Both the position numbers and the translations under genes were made by a program. The notes beneath the pieces were generated by a model, which worked only from the letters and a program-made list of their open reading frames with translations, had not been told where the DNA came from and did not search any database. This document shows, piece after piece, positions 35,234 to 44,862 of a stretch of DNA of 64,000 nt. Within the stretch, counting starts at the first letter, position 1. Each line of letters starts with the position of its first letter. This stretch comes from Takakia lepidozioides (lineage: Eukaryota > Streptophyta > Takakiopsida > Takakiales > Takakiaceae), in NCBI GenBank assembly GCA_030704615.1, contig CM060732.1, positions 22,692,001-22,756,000 on the forward strand, given 5' to 3'.

Positions 35234-37112
35234 AGAGGGGACTTCTTGTGGATCCCAGAAAGATAGAGGCCATTAAAGCCTCACCACCACCAGTAAATGT
35301 TAAAAGTCTAAGGAGATTCCTTGGACAAACCAGTTATTACAGAAGATTTGTCAGACGATATGCACAGATAGCAGTACCATTGAGCAGGCTTCTGAAGAAA
35401 GATGCAGTGTTTGCATGGACAGCTAAATGTCAACAGGCTTTTGAGGAACTTACATTGTCAATAACAACTACACCTGTGCTGATTAACCCTCACTGGCATG
35501 TAATATTTCATGTTCACTGTGATGCCTCAGGAGAAGCGTTGGGAGCACTGTTAGCCCAAAATGTTACATGAAATATAGATTCACCTGTGTACTATGCTAG
35601 CAGGTTGATGAACAGTGCTAAAAGGAACTATAGCACAACTGAAAGAGAAGCACTGACAATGATTTATGCAGTCAAGAAATTCAGGCATTACCTATTGGGA
35701 AGGAAGTTTATGTTTTATGTGGATCACCAGGCTCTGATATATCTGGTGAACAAACCTTTGATAAGTGGAAAGATAACAAGGTGGTTAATAATCTTGCACG
35801 AGTTTGAGTTCGAAGTTGTTTACAAGCCTGGTCGTTTGCATCTTGTGGCAGATCACTTGGCACGCCTATCAACAGGAGAGCCAACCACAGGAGTAGACGA
35901 CCAATTACCTAATGCGAGTTTATTTGCAGTGGAGGTGTAGGGAAGTGGAGATGACTGGTTAGATTGGCAGTGGCCAATCATATACTATCTTACTCATGGT
36001 CAGTGCCCACCTAGTTATGGAAATGAGTAGAGGAAGAGAATCGCTATCAAGGCTTTACCTTATACTATGGTAGGGGCCAGAATGTATAAGCTAGGACCTG
36101 ATGGAGTACTTAAACGATGCTTATACCACCATGAAGTAAAAAAAGTTTTGGAGGAAGTTCATAAAGGAGTGGCTGGAGGTCATTTTAGAGAAGAGACTAC
36201 CAGTAGAAAGATACTACTTGCAGGTTACTGGTGGCCTATTTTGTTCAAGGATGTACACAAGTATTATAAGAGTTGTGATGAGTGTCAGAGGCTAGGACCA
36301 TTGCAGAGATCTGGGAAGATGGCTTTGCATCCTACGATGCCAACTGAACCATTTCAGAAATGGGGACTAGACTTTGTTGGACCAATTAACCCACCAGCCA
36401 AGAATACACAGAACAAGTATATAATCACAGCCACTGATTATACTACAAAGTGGGTGGAAGCTAAAGCTCTGAGGGACAACACAGCTAAGTCCACAGCACG
36501 GTTCCTGTATGAGAACATACTTACACGATTTGGTTGTCCCCTGGAATTTATCAGTGACCAGGGAAGTCACTTCATTAATGAGACCATAGAACTATTGACT
36601 AAAGAGTTCATGATTGTGCATAAGAAGAGTACAACTTATTACCCACAGGGTAATGGGCAGGCATAGGCTACCAATAAAATACTATGTACTATCTTGGCTA
36701 AGATAGTCAATGCAAACAGAACAGATTGGGATACAAAGCTGCTGACAGCTTTGTGGTCATACAGGACTTCATATAAAGTCACCACTAAGTATACACTATT
36801 CCAATTAGTTTATGGTATGGAAGCTTTACTTCCAGTGGAATTCTTGTTACCTACCATGAGAATTGAATGGGGAAGGAGAATGGAATTGGAAGATTCAATT
36901 AAGGTCAGGAAACATGAATTATACCATGTGGAAGAAGTACGTGCTGATGCAGCTGATAACATGACCAGAATTCAGATAAAGAGGAAGGATCAGTTTGATG
37001 AAGGTAAATTAAAGACTTTTAAGACAGGAGATTTGGTTCTGTGGTTGCAAAAGAAGGGGAAGATTAAAGCTTCTAAGCTTAAATCACCATGGAAAGGACC
37101 TTATGTCATACA
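35234..37112 (+). pseudogene. Ty3/gypsy pol fragment, family A (RT end, RNase H, integrase)
   Basis: Starts at the end of reverse transcriptase (RGLLVDPRKIEAIKA, SLRRFLGQTSYYRRFV). RNase H follows (FHVHCDASGEALG; TEREALTMIYAVKKFRHYL; YKPGRLHLVADHLARLS). Integrase then follows with an HHCC-type region (CDECQRLG), catalytic Asp in LDFVGP, Asp in FISDQGSHF, and the C-terminal GDLVLWLQKKGKIKASKLK. Stops interrupt it at about 35569, 35938, 36028 and 36664. The last falls exactly where the catalytic Glu of the D,D,E triad should be. The sequence is closely related to the integrase remnant in A1 at 47181. Both ends are broken, with no LTR attached. Confidence 0.9.
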
Positions 37113-37312
37113 GGGCAACCACCATCGGGGGCTGCTATTTCATGAGCGGCATGAGCATGAGCGGAAAAAAAAAAAAACATGAGCGGACCATTGTGTGTCC
37201 ACGGAAATAGGGTTAGGAGGCACGGAAATAGGGTCATGTGAAGTTGGAATGCAACAAGCCACATCTATACAAGTGTGTCCTAACTGTCATAGCCGGAATG
37301 GGCACTACTCTC
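37113..37312. other. Spacer downstream of methyltransferase-like copy 2
   Basis: Holds three CATGAGCGG words around an A13 run (about 37140-37186). It is the presumed 3' untranslated region of the minus-strand gene ending at 37313. Confidence 0.4.
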
Positions 37313-38944
37313 CTACACCCTCCGAGGAACTTGCCCCACCTTCCTCCTCATCCCCCTCATCCCCCCACCCTCCGAGCTCTGTGATGCATCAGTTCCACTA
37401 TGCCTCTCAAAAATTCCGTCCTCTCCTTGGGGGACTGTCCACCTCACCTCCTGGGAATCTTCTGCCTCTTCTCCCCCACTTTCCTCAGCAGAATCCAAGA
37501 CAAATCTACGAGCCTGACAGGCTCTAATAGCTGGTGCCTCCTCCCTCATCTTCATTTTCTTGAGGCTTGCCTCGTCTAAAATCTGTTGTACACGACTAGG
37601 TTCGGAAGACTTCCTAATGGACACCGAAGCAAACCGGGCAGCATAAGTAGGAAGGATGTAGTCCCTTTCTGGACTAGGCATGAAATCCCCCCTGGCAAAA
37701 AAAGGCACGTTCCTCCTGCCCATGAACTGCGGTGTAGACGTCCCTCCTGCAGTACTTGGCATCCTGCAGTAAGAACAAATCCACTTTAAGAATGTCAATA
37801 CCAGCAGAAGCAAAAAAAAGTCTTTCAATGAAATAAGAGAGCGAAGGGAGGTGCCTCACGAAATCAGGAGGCAACTTACAATGCGACCACTCACTCGTAA
37901 ACCGGGAGCTCCTCGGCCTCGATCCCAACTTGTACCTCCCCCTGCTCCTTGTCGGATTCTTCCTCATCCTCCGAGGATGCCTCTTCCTCTTTCGGCAAAT
38001 GTTCAGCCGCTGCAAGTTTGGAGTTGTGGAGGTCAGTATCTGGCTCGAAGGCGAAGACATGTTTGTCGGACAATGTCCCTGCCCACATTGAAGCACCTGA
38101 GGGACAAAGCGGGCGGTTAGTAGCATGCGGAATGCAATTGCAATCGGGCCAAGGGACAAACTGTGCACGTGAAGGCTTACCCGTGCCGCATGTGAGGTCA
38201 AGAATCCGCCCTTGGACATCCGAGCACGTCTCCATGAGGGTTTGGATGAAAGCAGGGCTCCGGGTCCGGCTGTACCGCCACGGTTTGCCTGTCTTTGTGT
38301 CCTTCGGCATACTGGAGTGGGGCACATAGTTGTAGAGGACATCGTAGGTAACAGGGTCCACATCGGCATCAACAAGACGACCGTCGTTGCGGAATTTGAA
38401 CGTAGACCCTCTCTTCACAAAACAATATGCCTGAAACACCAATGTCTGCACATCCAACAAAAGAGGGATCAACTCCAGGGTCTAGTACAGATACACCACA
38501 ATATGAAGTGAATGCAATAGATTGATAACTTACTCTCTGGCCCTCTGTTCGCAACCCCTGCGTATTGATGCAGAACCATTTTTTGAGGAGGACCGGGGTG
38601 ACACTTTTTGGTGTCCACCTTGCCACAACATAGTGTGTGGTCTTCCCTCTTGTGGCAAGGATCACAATACATCCACCGTCATCCAGGAGCATCCCCGCCA
38701 GCCCAAACCCGGCTCTCCAGTAGTCCTCAGTAAACCTGTTCAGGTGGGCACACCATCTAGGCCCTCCAGCAGCTCCCCATCTAGAATATCAAGGAGAATC
38801 ATATCGCAGGCTCTCTCCACCCCCCCCCGAGTGCTCTTGCAATCCATGCTCACAGCCGTGAAGAATTCCATCATGGATTCGAAACTAGGGGTGTCTTTAG
38901 GCTCTGTACTGGGAGCCCTCTTCTTGGCTCTCCCCTTCTGCTCC
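37313..38944 (-). pseudogene. Beta-class DNA methyltransferase-like gene, copy 2 (5' truncated)
   Basis: Proposed minus-strand exons are 38944-38534, 38445-38181, 38096-37895 and 37763-37313 (stop). The junction phases are 0, 1 and 2, the same as in copy 1 at 1-1905. Exon 1 here encodes MILLDILDG at the motif IV position and FTEDYWRAGFG. Exon 2 holds TRSPAFIQTLMETCSD and a well kept motif I, ILDLTCGT. This is completed across the intron as GASMWAG, then HVFAFEPDTDLHN. An acidic linker and a 150-codon basic/acidic last exon follow. One frameshift lies between DGVP and LNRF (about 38745). The catalytic DPPY-type motif is missing, as in copy 1, but the cofactor motif is better preserved. The 5' end is cut at 38944 by a family A LTR. 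No intron is seen where copy 1 has its first one. Confidence 0.75.
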
Positions 38945-39866
38945 TGTCGAGTGGCTTTTACTCACCCATCCCTTTGATATCCGAGGTGGAAACTCCAAGA
39001 TAGAAGAGTTGGATATCTCTAAGCACTCAGCCCGCTCAGAACAATCAGTCATGACCTACAGCTAGTGAATCATGGTTGTGCTTCCTATTTGTATTCCTTC
39101 TTGCCTTCATGTTCTCAATTTACCTTACCGTGTATACTGAAGCATCAGATTGCTTCAGTATCTATCCAATTAATCATGCATTCATTCCACAGCTTCTCTC
39201 GTGTCTCTCTACACAGTATGTTTGTATCGATTCAGTATCGGATTAAGATTAATCATGTATCATGCCTATGCCATGGTGTCCCTAATCTACCCTACTGTAT
39301 AATTTTATAGCTTACATGAATTAAGCGTCAATCAAGTCATCATCTCCTCTTCACTGTTTCCGCTCTCCGTTACGTCTCCTCCTCCCCTCAACAAATCGCC
39401 CTCCTCAAGAAGTGATCCCTTTCCTGTTGCCGCTCTGCCTAATCTACCCGCAAGCTGTTCTAACCACCTAACTAACTAACCGTCACCCCTGAAGTAACAC
39501 GTTCCCTCTGCAGATGTCGTTCCCTGTCAATGATAACTGTTCCCCATGTACTGTGACAGGCTGTGTCAAGCTGTGCCGAGCTGTGACTAGCTGTGTAAAG
39601 CTGTGTCGGGCTGTGACTGGCTGTGCGAAGCTGTGTCGGGCTGTGTCTGGCTGTGATAGACTGTGACAAGCTATGTAAAGCTGTGTCGGGCTGTGTCGGG
39701 CTGTGTAAAGCTGTGTCTGGCTGTGATAGACCGTGACGAGCTGTCCACCCCCCCTAAAGCCTGTGCCTGCCACCCCTAAGGCTCATGTTGGTCTCAGTCT
39801 GCGCAAAAATTAAGGGTACCCCACAGAACCCGTAAAAGCGTCTAAGTCCCAAGCAGCCCTCTAACA
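38945..39866 (-). mobile_element. 3' LTR of family A element A3
   Basis: On the minus strand it runs from TGTTAGAGGGCTG (39866) to AAAAGCCACTCGACA (38945), with the family's GGGTACCCTTAATTTTTG block. The CACAGCC-type tandem repeat lies at about 39550-39745. The 3' end has a short frame starting MTDCSERAECLEISNSS followed by a GGGTGAGTAA splice-donor-like word. The insertion truncates methyltransferase-like copy 2. Confidence 0.85.
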
Positions 39867-40570
39867 ATACCCCTCCCCCTCACAAAAAGCCGTGTCCTCA
39901 CGGTTTACTGTTTGGGATCAGCAAACCTTTGTGAGCGAGCACCCTTCTGTCGGTGAGAGTCTCGTGAAGGACTCCGTGTGCGAGCCTGAGTCCTGTCACT
40001 GGCTGATGGAGATGATTGAGAACTACCTGGAAATGTTTGACCCTCATTTGGCTGATAACGAGGTAACCTCTCAGGCATAGGAGATCCCCGTCATTTCTTC
40101 TCTGCCATCTGAAGTGCATAGTCCTCTGCCATGTCAAAAGAGTCCTCTGAAGAAACAGTAGTATCAGAATCCTCATCCCCCCTTAGGTGTTTTAATGGGC
40201 GAACTTTAAGTGGCTTCTCGGGAATCCTGCGTGGCATACAATGTAGGCCCACCATGTCTGAAAGTTTAAACTGGACGACTTGTTGTAAGCGCTTGCAAGC
40301 AAAATTAGTGAACGCCCTGAACTCCTTAGTCGTATAGGTGAGAGGTGTGCCAATGACTTTGGAACAGTGTAAGTATTTCTAGGCTTCATGTCCCTGAAAG
40401 AAAATATCCTCAGGGCCGAATTTCTGTGTTGCCAAATTGTTCCAAGCCGAATTAAACCATGAACGAAGTTGGGAATCCTTCTGCATCATAACTTTTGCAT
40501 CATATAGGTACATATGAGGTGGCACTGAAGGTAAGACCCAATGATCCCCATTGGAATTACTCATAAATCC
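39867..40570 (-). pseudogene. A3 internal fragment: end of the family A 3' ORF
   Basis: On the minus strand it encodes GDHWVLPSVPPHMYLYDAKV, then RSWFNSAWNNLATQKFGPED, HLRGDEDSDTT and SPSRDSHRQKGARSQRFA. This parallels the 3' ORF of A1 at 51314-52285. A purine-rich tract (GAGGGGGAGGGG) sits directly before the LTR. There are at least two in-frame stops. The upstream part of A3 is missing beyond about 40570. Confidence 0.8.
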
Positions 40571-41160
40571 GGTTCATTGTAAGATTGGCTACACTCGGGG
40601 AATCACAACTGATGGCCAAGTTCAAATCAACTTTCCGTTACATTGATGACATATGTTGGCTTAATGCAGGAAATGCTCTAATGTTTCTGAATCCCTCAGC
40701 TGATCGAAGTAGTTCCAACCCATGATGGATTTATCCTTTGAATGTGGTCGAAATTAAGCCTGAAATATTGAGAACCAAATCTGAGTCTCAAGATGAAGGC
40801 CTGGAAGCTTGTTTTATGAACATCCAATTATCAGTTGTGAATGAGGAGACAGGTGAATTCCACTTCCAGAAATATGACAAGAGAAGGGCTCTCCCTTTCT
40901 CATATACCCAATACATTTAGTTCAGGTCAAACCGACCAGTGAACCAATCATACAATGTGGTGATATCTCAGGCTGTACCCATATTATATATTCTAGTACT
41001 ATTCAATCTGCCTGGAAAGAGTGTGGGATTCTGATTGACACCTTAGGAAAAAATGGCTTCAAAACGGACAAGTTGTTACGTATATTACTAAGGCTCCTTG
41101 AAGAAGGAACTTTTCCTGGTGTACACTTCCAGATTGCTGATCTGCTTAACATGCTCAGAG
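40570..41160 (+). pseudogene. Reverse-transcriptase-like fragment with a YIDD box
   Basis: A plus-strand frame with one TGA reads LMAKFKSTFRYIDDICWL and, past the stop, IYPLNVVEIKPEILRT and FHFQKYDKRRALPFSYTQYI. After a frame break it resembles SAWKECGILIDTLGKNGF and VHFQIADLLNML. The RYIDDI box followed by a Y-K-R-x-LPF segment recalls Penelope-like reverse transcriptases more than Ty3/gypsy or L1, but I cannot assign it firmly. It is short, broken and squeezed between A3 and A2. Confidence 0.45.
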
Positions 41161-41334
41161 GTAAGCACTATCTTTATCAACCTAAATGATTTCAAAGATT
41201 GATTTCATTTCACTTGTTCTAAATCACCCAGCTTGTCTAAGGGTAGCCTGATAATCATTTACGGGACATCTTCCGAAGGATTGGCCTAGGAGTAGGGAGA
41301 GATTACCCTTTTGGAGAGGAGTATGGTATGCACT

Positions 41335-41375
41335 CCCTTACGGGGTGAGTGCATACAACACTCACTCCGTAAGGG
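41335..41375. repeat. Inverted repeat (17-bp stem, 7-base loop)
   Basis: The arms CCCTTACGGGGTGAGTG (41335-41351) and CACTCACTCCGTAAGGG (41359-41375) pair at 16 of 17 positions. GTATGG upstream and CCATAC downstream extend the symmetry. Confidence 0.8.
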
Positions 41376-41501
41376 CCTGCCATACCAGGGGTTGGATGGT
41401 GGGATTCCCTCTCTCTCCCTCTCTCTCCCTCTGAAAACTAGGTTTATGGAATTGTTGTCCCAACTTCCATTTTTGAAAAAATTGAAAAATTGGGTTGCAG
41501 G

Positions 41502-42546
41502 TGTTAGAGGACTGTCTGGGACTAGGCACTTTTACGGGATCTGTGGGGTACCCTTAATTTTTGCACAGACTGAGACCAACAGGAGCCTTAGGGGTGACAG
41601 CAGCGCACTTTAGGGGGGTTACACAGCCCGTCACAGTCGACACAGCCCGTCACAGCCAACACAGCCCGTCACAGTCGACACCGCCCGTCACAGTCCAACA
41701 CAGCCCGACACAGTCGCACAACCAATCACATCCCGACACAGCCCGTCACAGCCCAACACAGTCGCACAGCCAATCACAGCCCGACACAGCCCGTCACAGC
41801 CCAACACAGTCGCACAGCCAGTCACAGCCCGTCACAGTTTCACACAGCCAGTCACAGCTTGACACAGCTGTCACGACCATAGGGAACGGATAGCAGGACA
41901 GGGAACGACTGTGGGGAACAACATCTGCGAATAGAACATGTTAGTTCACGGATGACGGTTAGTGAGGGAAACGGTTAGAACAACGGGTAGGAAGATAAAG
42001 CCAGGAGCGAGGACTGGAAAAGGATCACTTCTTGGGGAATCACTTGGGGAAGGAGTGGGGGCACTTCGGGGGAAATCAGAACTTGGAAATGAAGCGGAGA
42101 GCGCATCTCTGAGGAGAAAGAGGGAGAGCACGGAGTAGGAGGAGAACGATCTGTTGATACTTGCTGAATGCAAGAAGTAGAGTTGTAATGTAGAGCAGAA
42201 TAGAGATACCATGGCTTCAGCCTGATACTTGATAGATATTAATCTGATACATACTTCATACTCACACTGAGTAGAGAGATCTGAGTGAAGCTGTGGAATG
42301 AATGGATGAGTTGATGGAATCCGATAGATTGCTGAAGCAAACTGATACTTAAATACCAACAGTAAGGTAACTAGCTAACATGAATGCGGGAAGGAAAACA
42401 AATAGGAAACACCCCCATGATACACTAGCTGTAGGTCATGACTGATTGTTCTAAGCGGGCTGAGTGCTTAGAGATTTCCAACTCTTCTATCTTGGAGTTC
42501 CCGCCTCGGATAGCGAAGGGATGGGTGAGTAAAAGCCGCGCGACAT
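41502..42546 (+). mobile_element. 5' LTR of family A element A2
   Basis: Runs from TGTTAGAGGACTGTC to AAAAGCCGCGCGACA(T). It contains a tandem CACAGCC-type array at about 41625-41870 and, at the end, a frame starting at 42438 (MTDCSKRAECLEISNSS) that stays open through the primer-binding region. It is followed by TTTGGCGACCATACTGGGG, the likely primer-binding site, and about 50 bases of leader up to 42602, where element B is inserted. Confidence 0.88.
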
Positions 42547-42597
42547 TTGGCGACCATACTGGGGAACTGGGTCATGAACAACCAGATGTGACAGGCA

Positions 42598-42602
42598 TCT
42601 GG
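42598..42602. repeat. Left target-site duplication of element B (TCTGG)
   Basis: TCTGG directly precedes the TGTCGCGCACC start of element B. The same five bases follow its other end at 59720-59724, and the A2 sequence reads through when the insert is removed. Confidence 0.85.
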
Positions 42603-43181
42603 TGTCGCGCACCTCACTTCGGTAAACTCCCCTTCAAGTCATAGTTACTCGCTTTGATGCGCGCGCCTGACTCCCAACCTGGCCGCCGGGCCAACTTGGA
42701 GCTTCGGCTGCTCACCGGGACATAACGGTCCCCCCTTCGCTTCCCTCTAAAACCCTCCACCTAATTGGGACCAGGAGAATTCCCTTTGGTAGATGGCAGT
42801 CCGGAACAGCTCCCCACTCTTTGGTCGCTTTCCGGCTCGCTCGCTTACTCACTAGTTTTTGGTCACCAACGGGCTTGCACCGTTCTCGGGGTTAATACTC
42901 CCTATATATACTTCTGTAGCTGTCCGCGGGGGTTTCACAACCAGCCATGCCATTTTATGGCGAACCACCACGAAGACCCTCGATTCCCGGTGGTGAGTCG
43001 CGGTGAGTCTTGGCCCGCTCACCACGGCCCTTATGGACCGTGATGAGTCCCAAGACTCCCCACGACTCCCACCACGAGGTCTCTGCCCCCTTGGTGAGTC
43101 CTATGCCACCCCCACTAAGTCCCACTAAGCTACCACCACCCCTTGTGGAGCCACCCCCCACCGCAACCCTGTGTGCGGGGC
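42603..43181 (-). mobile_element. Element B 3' LTR, first part
   Basis: Matches 58983-59570 almost base for base (CTCCCTATATATACTTCTG, CCATTTTATGGCGAACCACC). It stops at GTGTGCGGGGC, where A1 begins. Confidence 0.88.
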
Positions 43182-44252
43182 TGTTAGAGGACTGTCGGGG
43201 ACTTAGACACTTATACGGGATCTGTAGGGTACCCTTAATTTTTGCACAGACTGAGACCAACAGGAGCCTTAGGGGTGACAGCAGCGCACTGTAGAGGGGG
43301 GTTACACAGCCCGTCACAGTAGTCACAGCCGACACAGCCAACACAGCCCGTTACAGTCGTCACAGCAGACACAGCCGACACAGCCCGTCACAGTCGTCAC
43401 AGCCGACACAGCCATCGCAGCCAACACAGCCCGTCACAGTCATCACAGCCGACACAGCCAACACAGCCCGTTACAGTCGTCATAGCAGACACAGCCAACA
43501 CAGCCCGTCACAGCCGACACAGCCCGACACAGCCGACACAGCCACACAGCCAGTCACAGCCGACACAGCCAAACACAGTCGCACAACCAGTCACAGCCCG
43601 TCGCAGTTTCACACAGCCAGTCACAGCTTGACACAGCTGTCACGATCATAGGGAACAGAGAGCAGGACAGGGAACGACTATGGGGAACAATACCTGCGAA
43701 GGGAACATGTTAGTTCACAGACGACGGTTAGTGAGGGAAACGGTTAGAACCACGGGTAGGAAGATAAAGGGAGAAGGGAGATCATTTTAGGGACTTCTGG
43801 GTCATGGAGGAGAGGGGATCGGGCAGAGATTAAGAACGGAAGTGAAGATAGAGAGATGATGAGTAGATGCTTGTTATATGCAAGGCTGTAATGATATTGT
43901 AGAGCAGATTAGAGACACAATGGCTTCGGCCTGATACCTGATAAATCATAATCGGATACTTTTACGATACAATCACACTGTGTAGAGAGATCTGAGTGAA
44001 GCTGTGGAATGAATGGATGAGTTGATAGAATCCAATAGATTGATAAAGCAAACTGATACTTAATTATAAATGGTAAGGTAGCTCACATGAATGCCAAAAG
44101 GGAAACAAATAGGAATCACCCCCATGATACACTAGCTGTAGGTCATGACTGATTGTTCTGCGCGGGCTGAGTACTTAGAGATTTCCAACTCTTCTATCTT
44201 GGAGTTTCCGCCTCGAATAGCGAAGGGATGGGTGAGTAAATTCAGCGCGACA
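43182..44252 (+). mobile_element. A1 5' LTR
   Basis: About 1.07 kb, from TGTTAGAGGACTGTC to TTCAGCGCGACA. The CACAGCC-type array (about 43310-43640) is longer than in the 3' LTR, and outside it the two are nearly identical. The word GGGATGGGTGAGTAAA near 44226-44241 is an excellent plant 5' splice site. Confidence 0.9.
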
Positions 44253-44840
44253 TTTGGCGACCATACTGGGGAACTGAGTCATGAACAACTAGATGTGACA
44301 GGCATCTGGTGGGATCATGGTGGTTGGACCATTAAAGAATTTGAAGTGAATCAAATTCCCTGTGGAACGAAGGAAGAAAGATTGTCCAAACAATTCTTTC
44401 AAAGGTTCTTGGAATTGCCAGACGGTTGTAAAGAAAATATTCTTAAGCGAGTGCATGATGCTGATCCGGAATGGGGTCTGGAGAAAGGAGTGATAAAGAT
44501 TTATCAGGTAGCCTGTAGAGGAAGAGCACGTTGGTTACCAACATTGGTTTATGTGATAGCATTGCTATCCATTAAGCGAGTAGAGTTTGAAGGCTGGGAA
44601 GAAAGAAAGGTGAATGTTTATACTCATATGCATGAAGAGCTTGTACTGGTAAAGAATTGGATTCCAAAGGATATTTTGTGGATCAAACTCACACCAAGAA
44701 CAACTTTTCAGACTTGTTTGCCATATGGTTATATGGTAACGGAGACTTCAAGTATAGCCAAGGGTGCATTGAAGCTTGAAAGAAACCCAGGCATATACGA
44801 GAGATATTACAGAAGAGAGTTTTGGTTATTGCCACATTAA
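44145..44840 (+). CDS. Family A 5' ORF, ahead of gag; frame opens inside the LTR
   Basis: The frame from the ATG at 44145 in the LTR runs unbroken through the LTR end, primer site and leader to a stop at 44838. The part after about 44309 is strongly protein-like (LSKQFFQRFLELPDGCKENI, VACRGRARWLPTLVYVIALL, KNWIPKDILWIKL, RYYRREFWLLPH). It is conserved in A2 at 59734-60255 with only a few residue changes. I do not recognise the domain. Position before gag is unusual; such extra 5' ORFs are known in Ogre-type elements. Whether translation starts in the LTR or the product is part of a spliced or polyprotein frame is unknown. Confidence 0.6.
   Translation: MTDCSARAEYLEISNSSILEFPPRIAKGWVSKFSATFGDHTGELSHEQLDVTGIWWDHGGWTIKEFEVNQIPCGTKEERLSKQFFQRFLELPDGCKENILKRVHDADPEWGLEKGVIKIYQVACRGRARWLPTLVYVIALLSIKRVEFEGWEERKVNVYTHMHEELVLVKNWIPKDILWIKLTPRTTFQTCLPYGYMVTETSSIAKGALKLERNPGIYERYYRREFWLLPH
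44253..44271 (+). promoter_or_regulatory. A1 primer-binding region
   Basis: TTTGGCGACCATACTGGGG directly follows the LTR. It resembles the TTGGCGCC...GGGG primer sites of plant Tat/Athila-type elements and is conserved in A2 (from 42546). Confidence 0.6.
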
Positions 44841-44862
44841 AAGAAATGAAAGACATGGGACA

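Noticed and set aside
37851-38330. Plus-strand open frames of 89 and 126 codons
   Set aside because: They are antisense shadows of methyltransferase-like copy 2, which explains the minus strand with splice sites and homology.
39483-39773. Open frames coding repetitive 'HSPTQLYTARHS'-like protein
   Set aside because: These are translations of the CACAGCC-type tandem repeat in the A3 LTR and have no protein features beyond the DNA repeat.
41561-41893. 110-codon plus-strand frame of SHSQSQPDTARHS repeats
   Set aside because: Product of the tandem array in the A2 LTR and not a gene.
43310-43640. CACAGCC array considered as a CRISPR
   Set aside because: Units are short, contiguous and variable, without unique spacers, and they lie inside an LTR of a eukaryotic retrotransposon.
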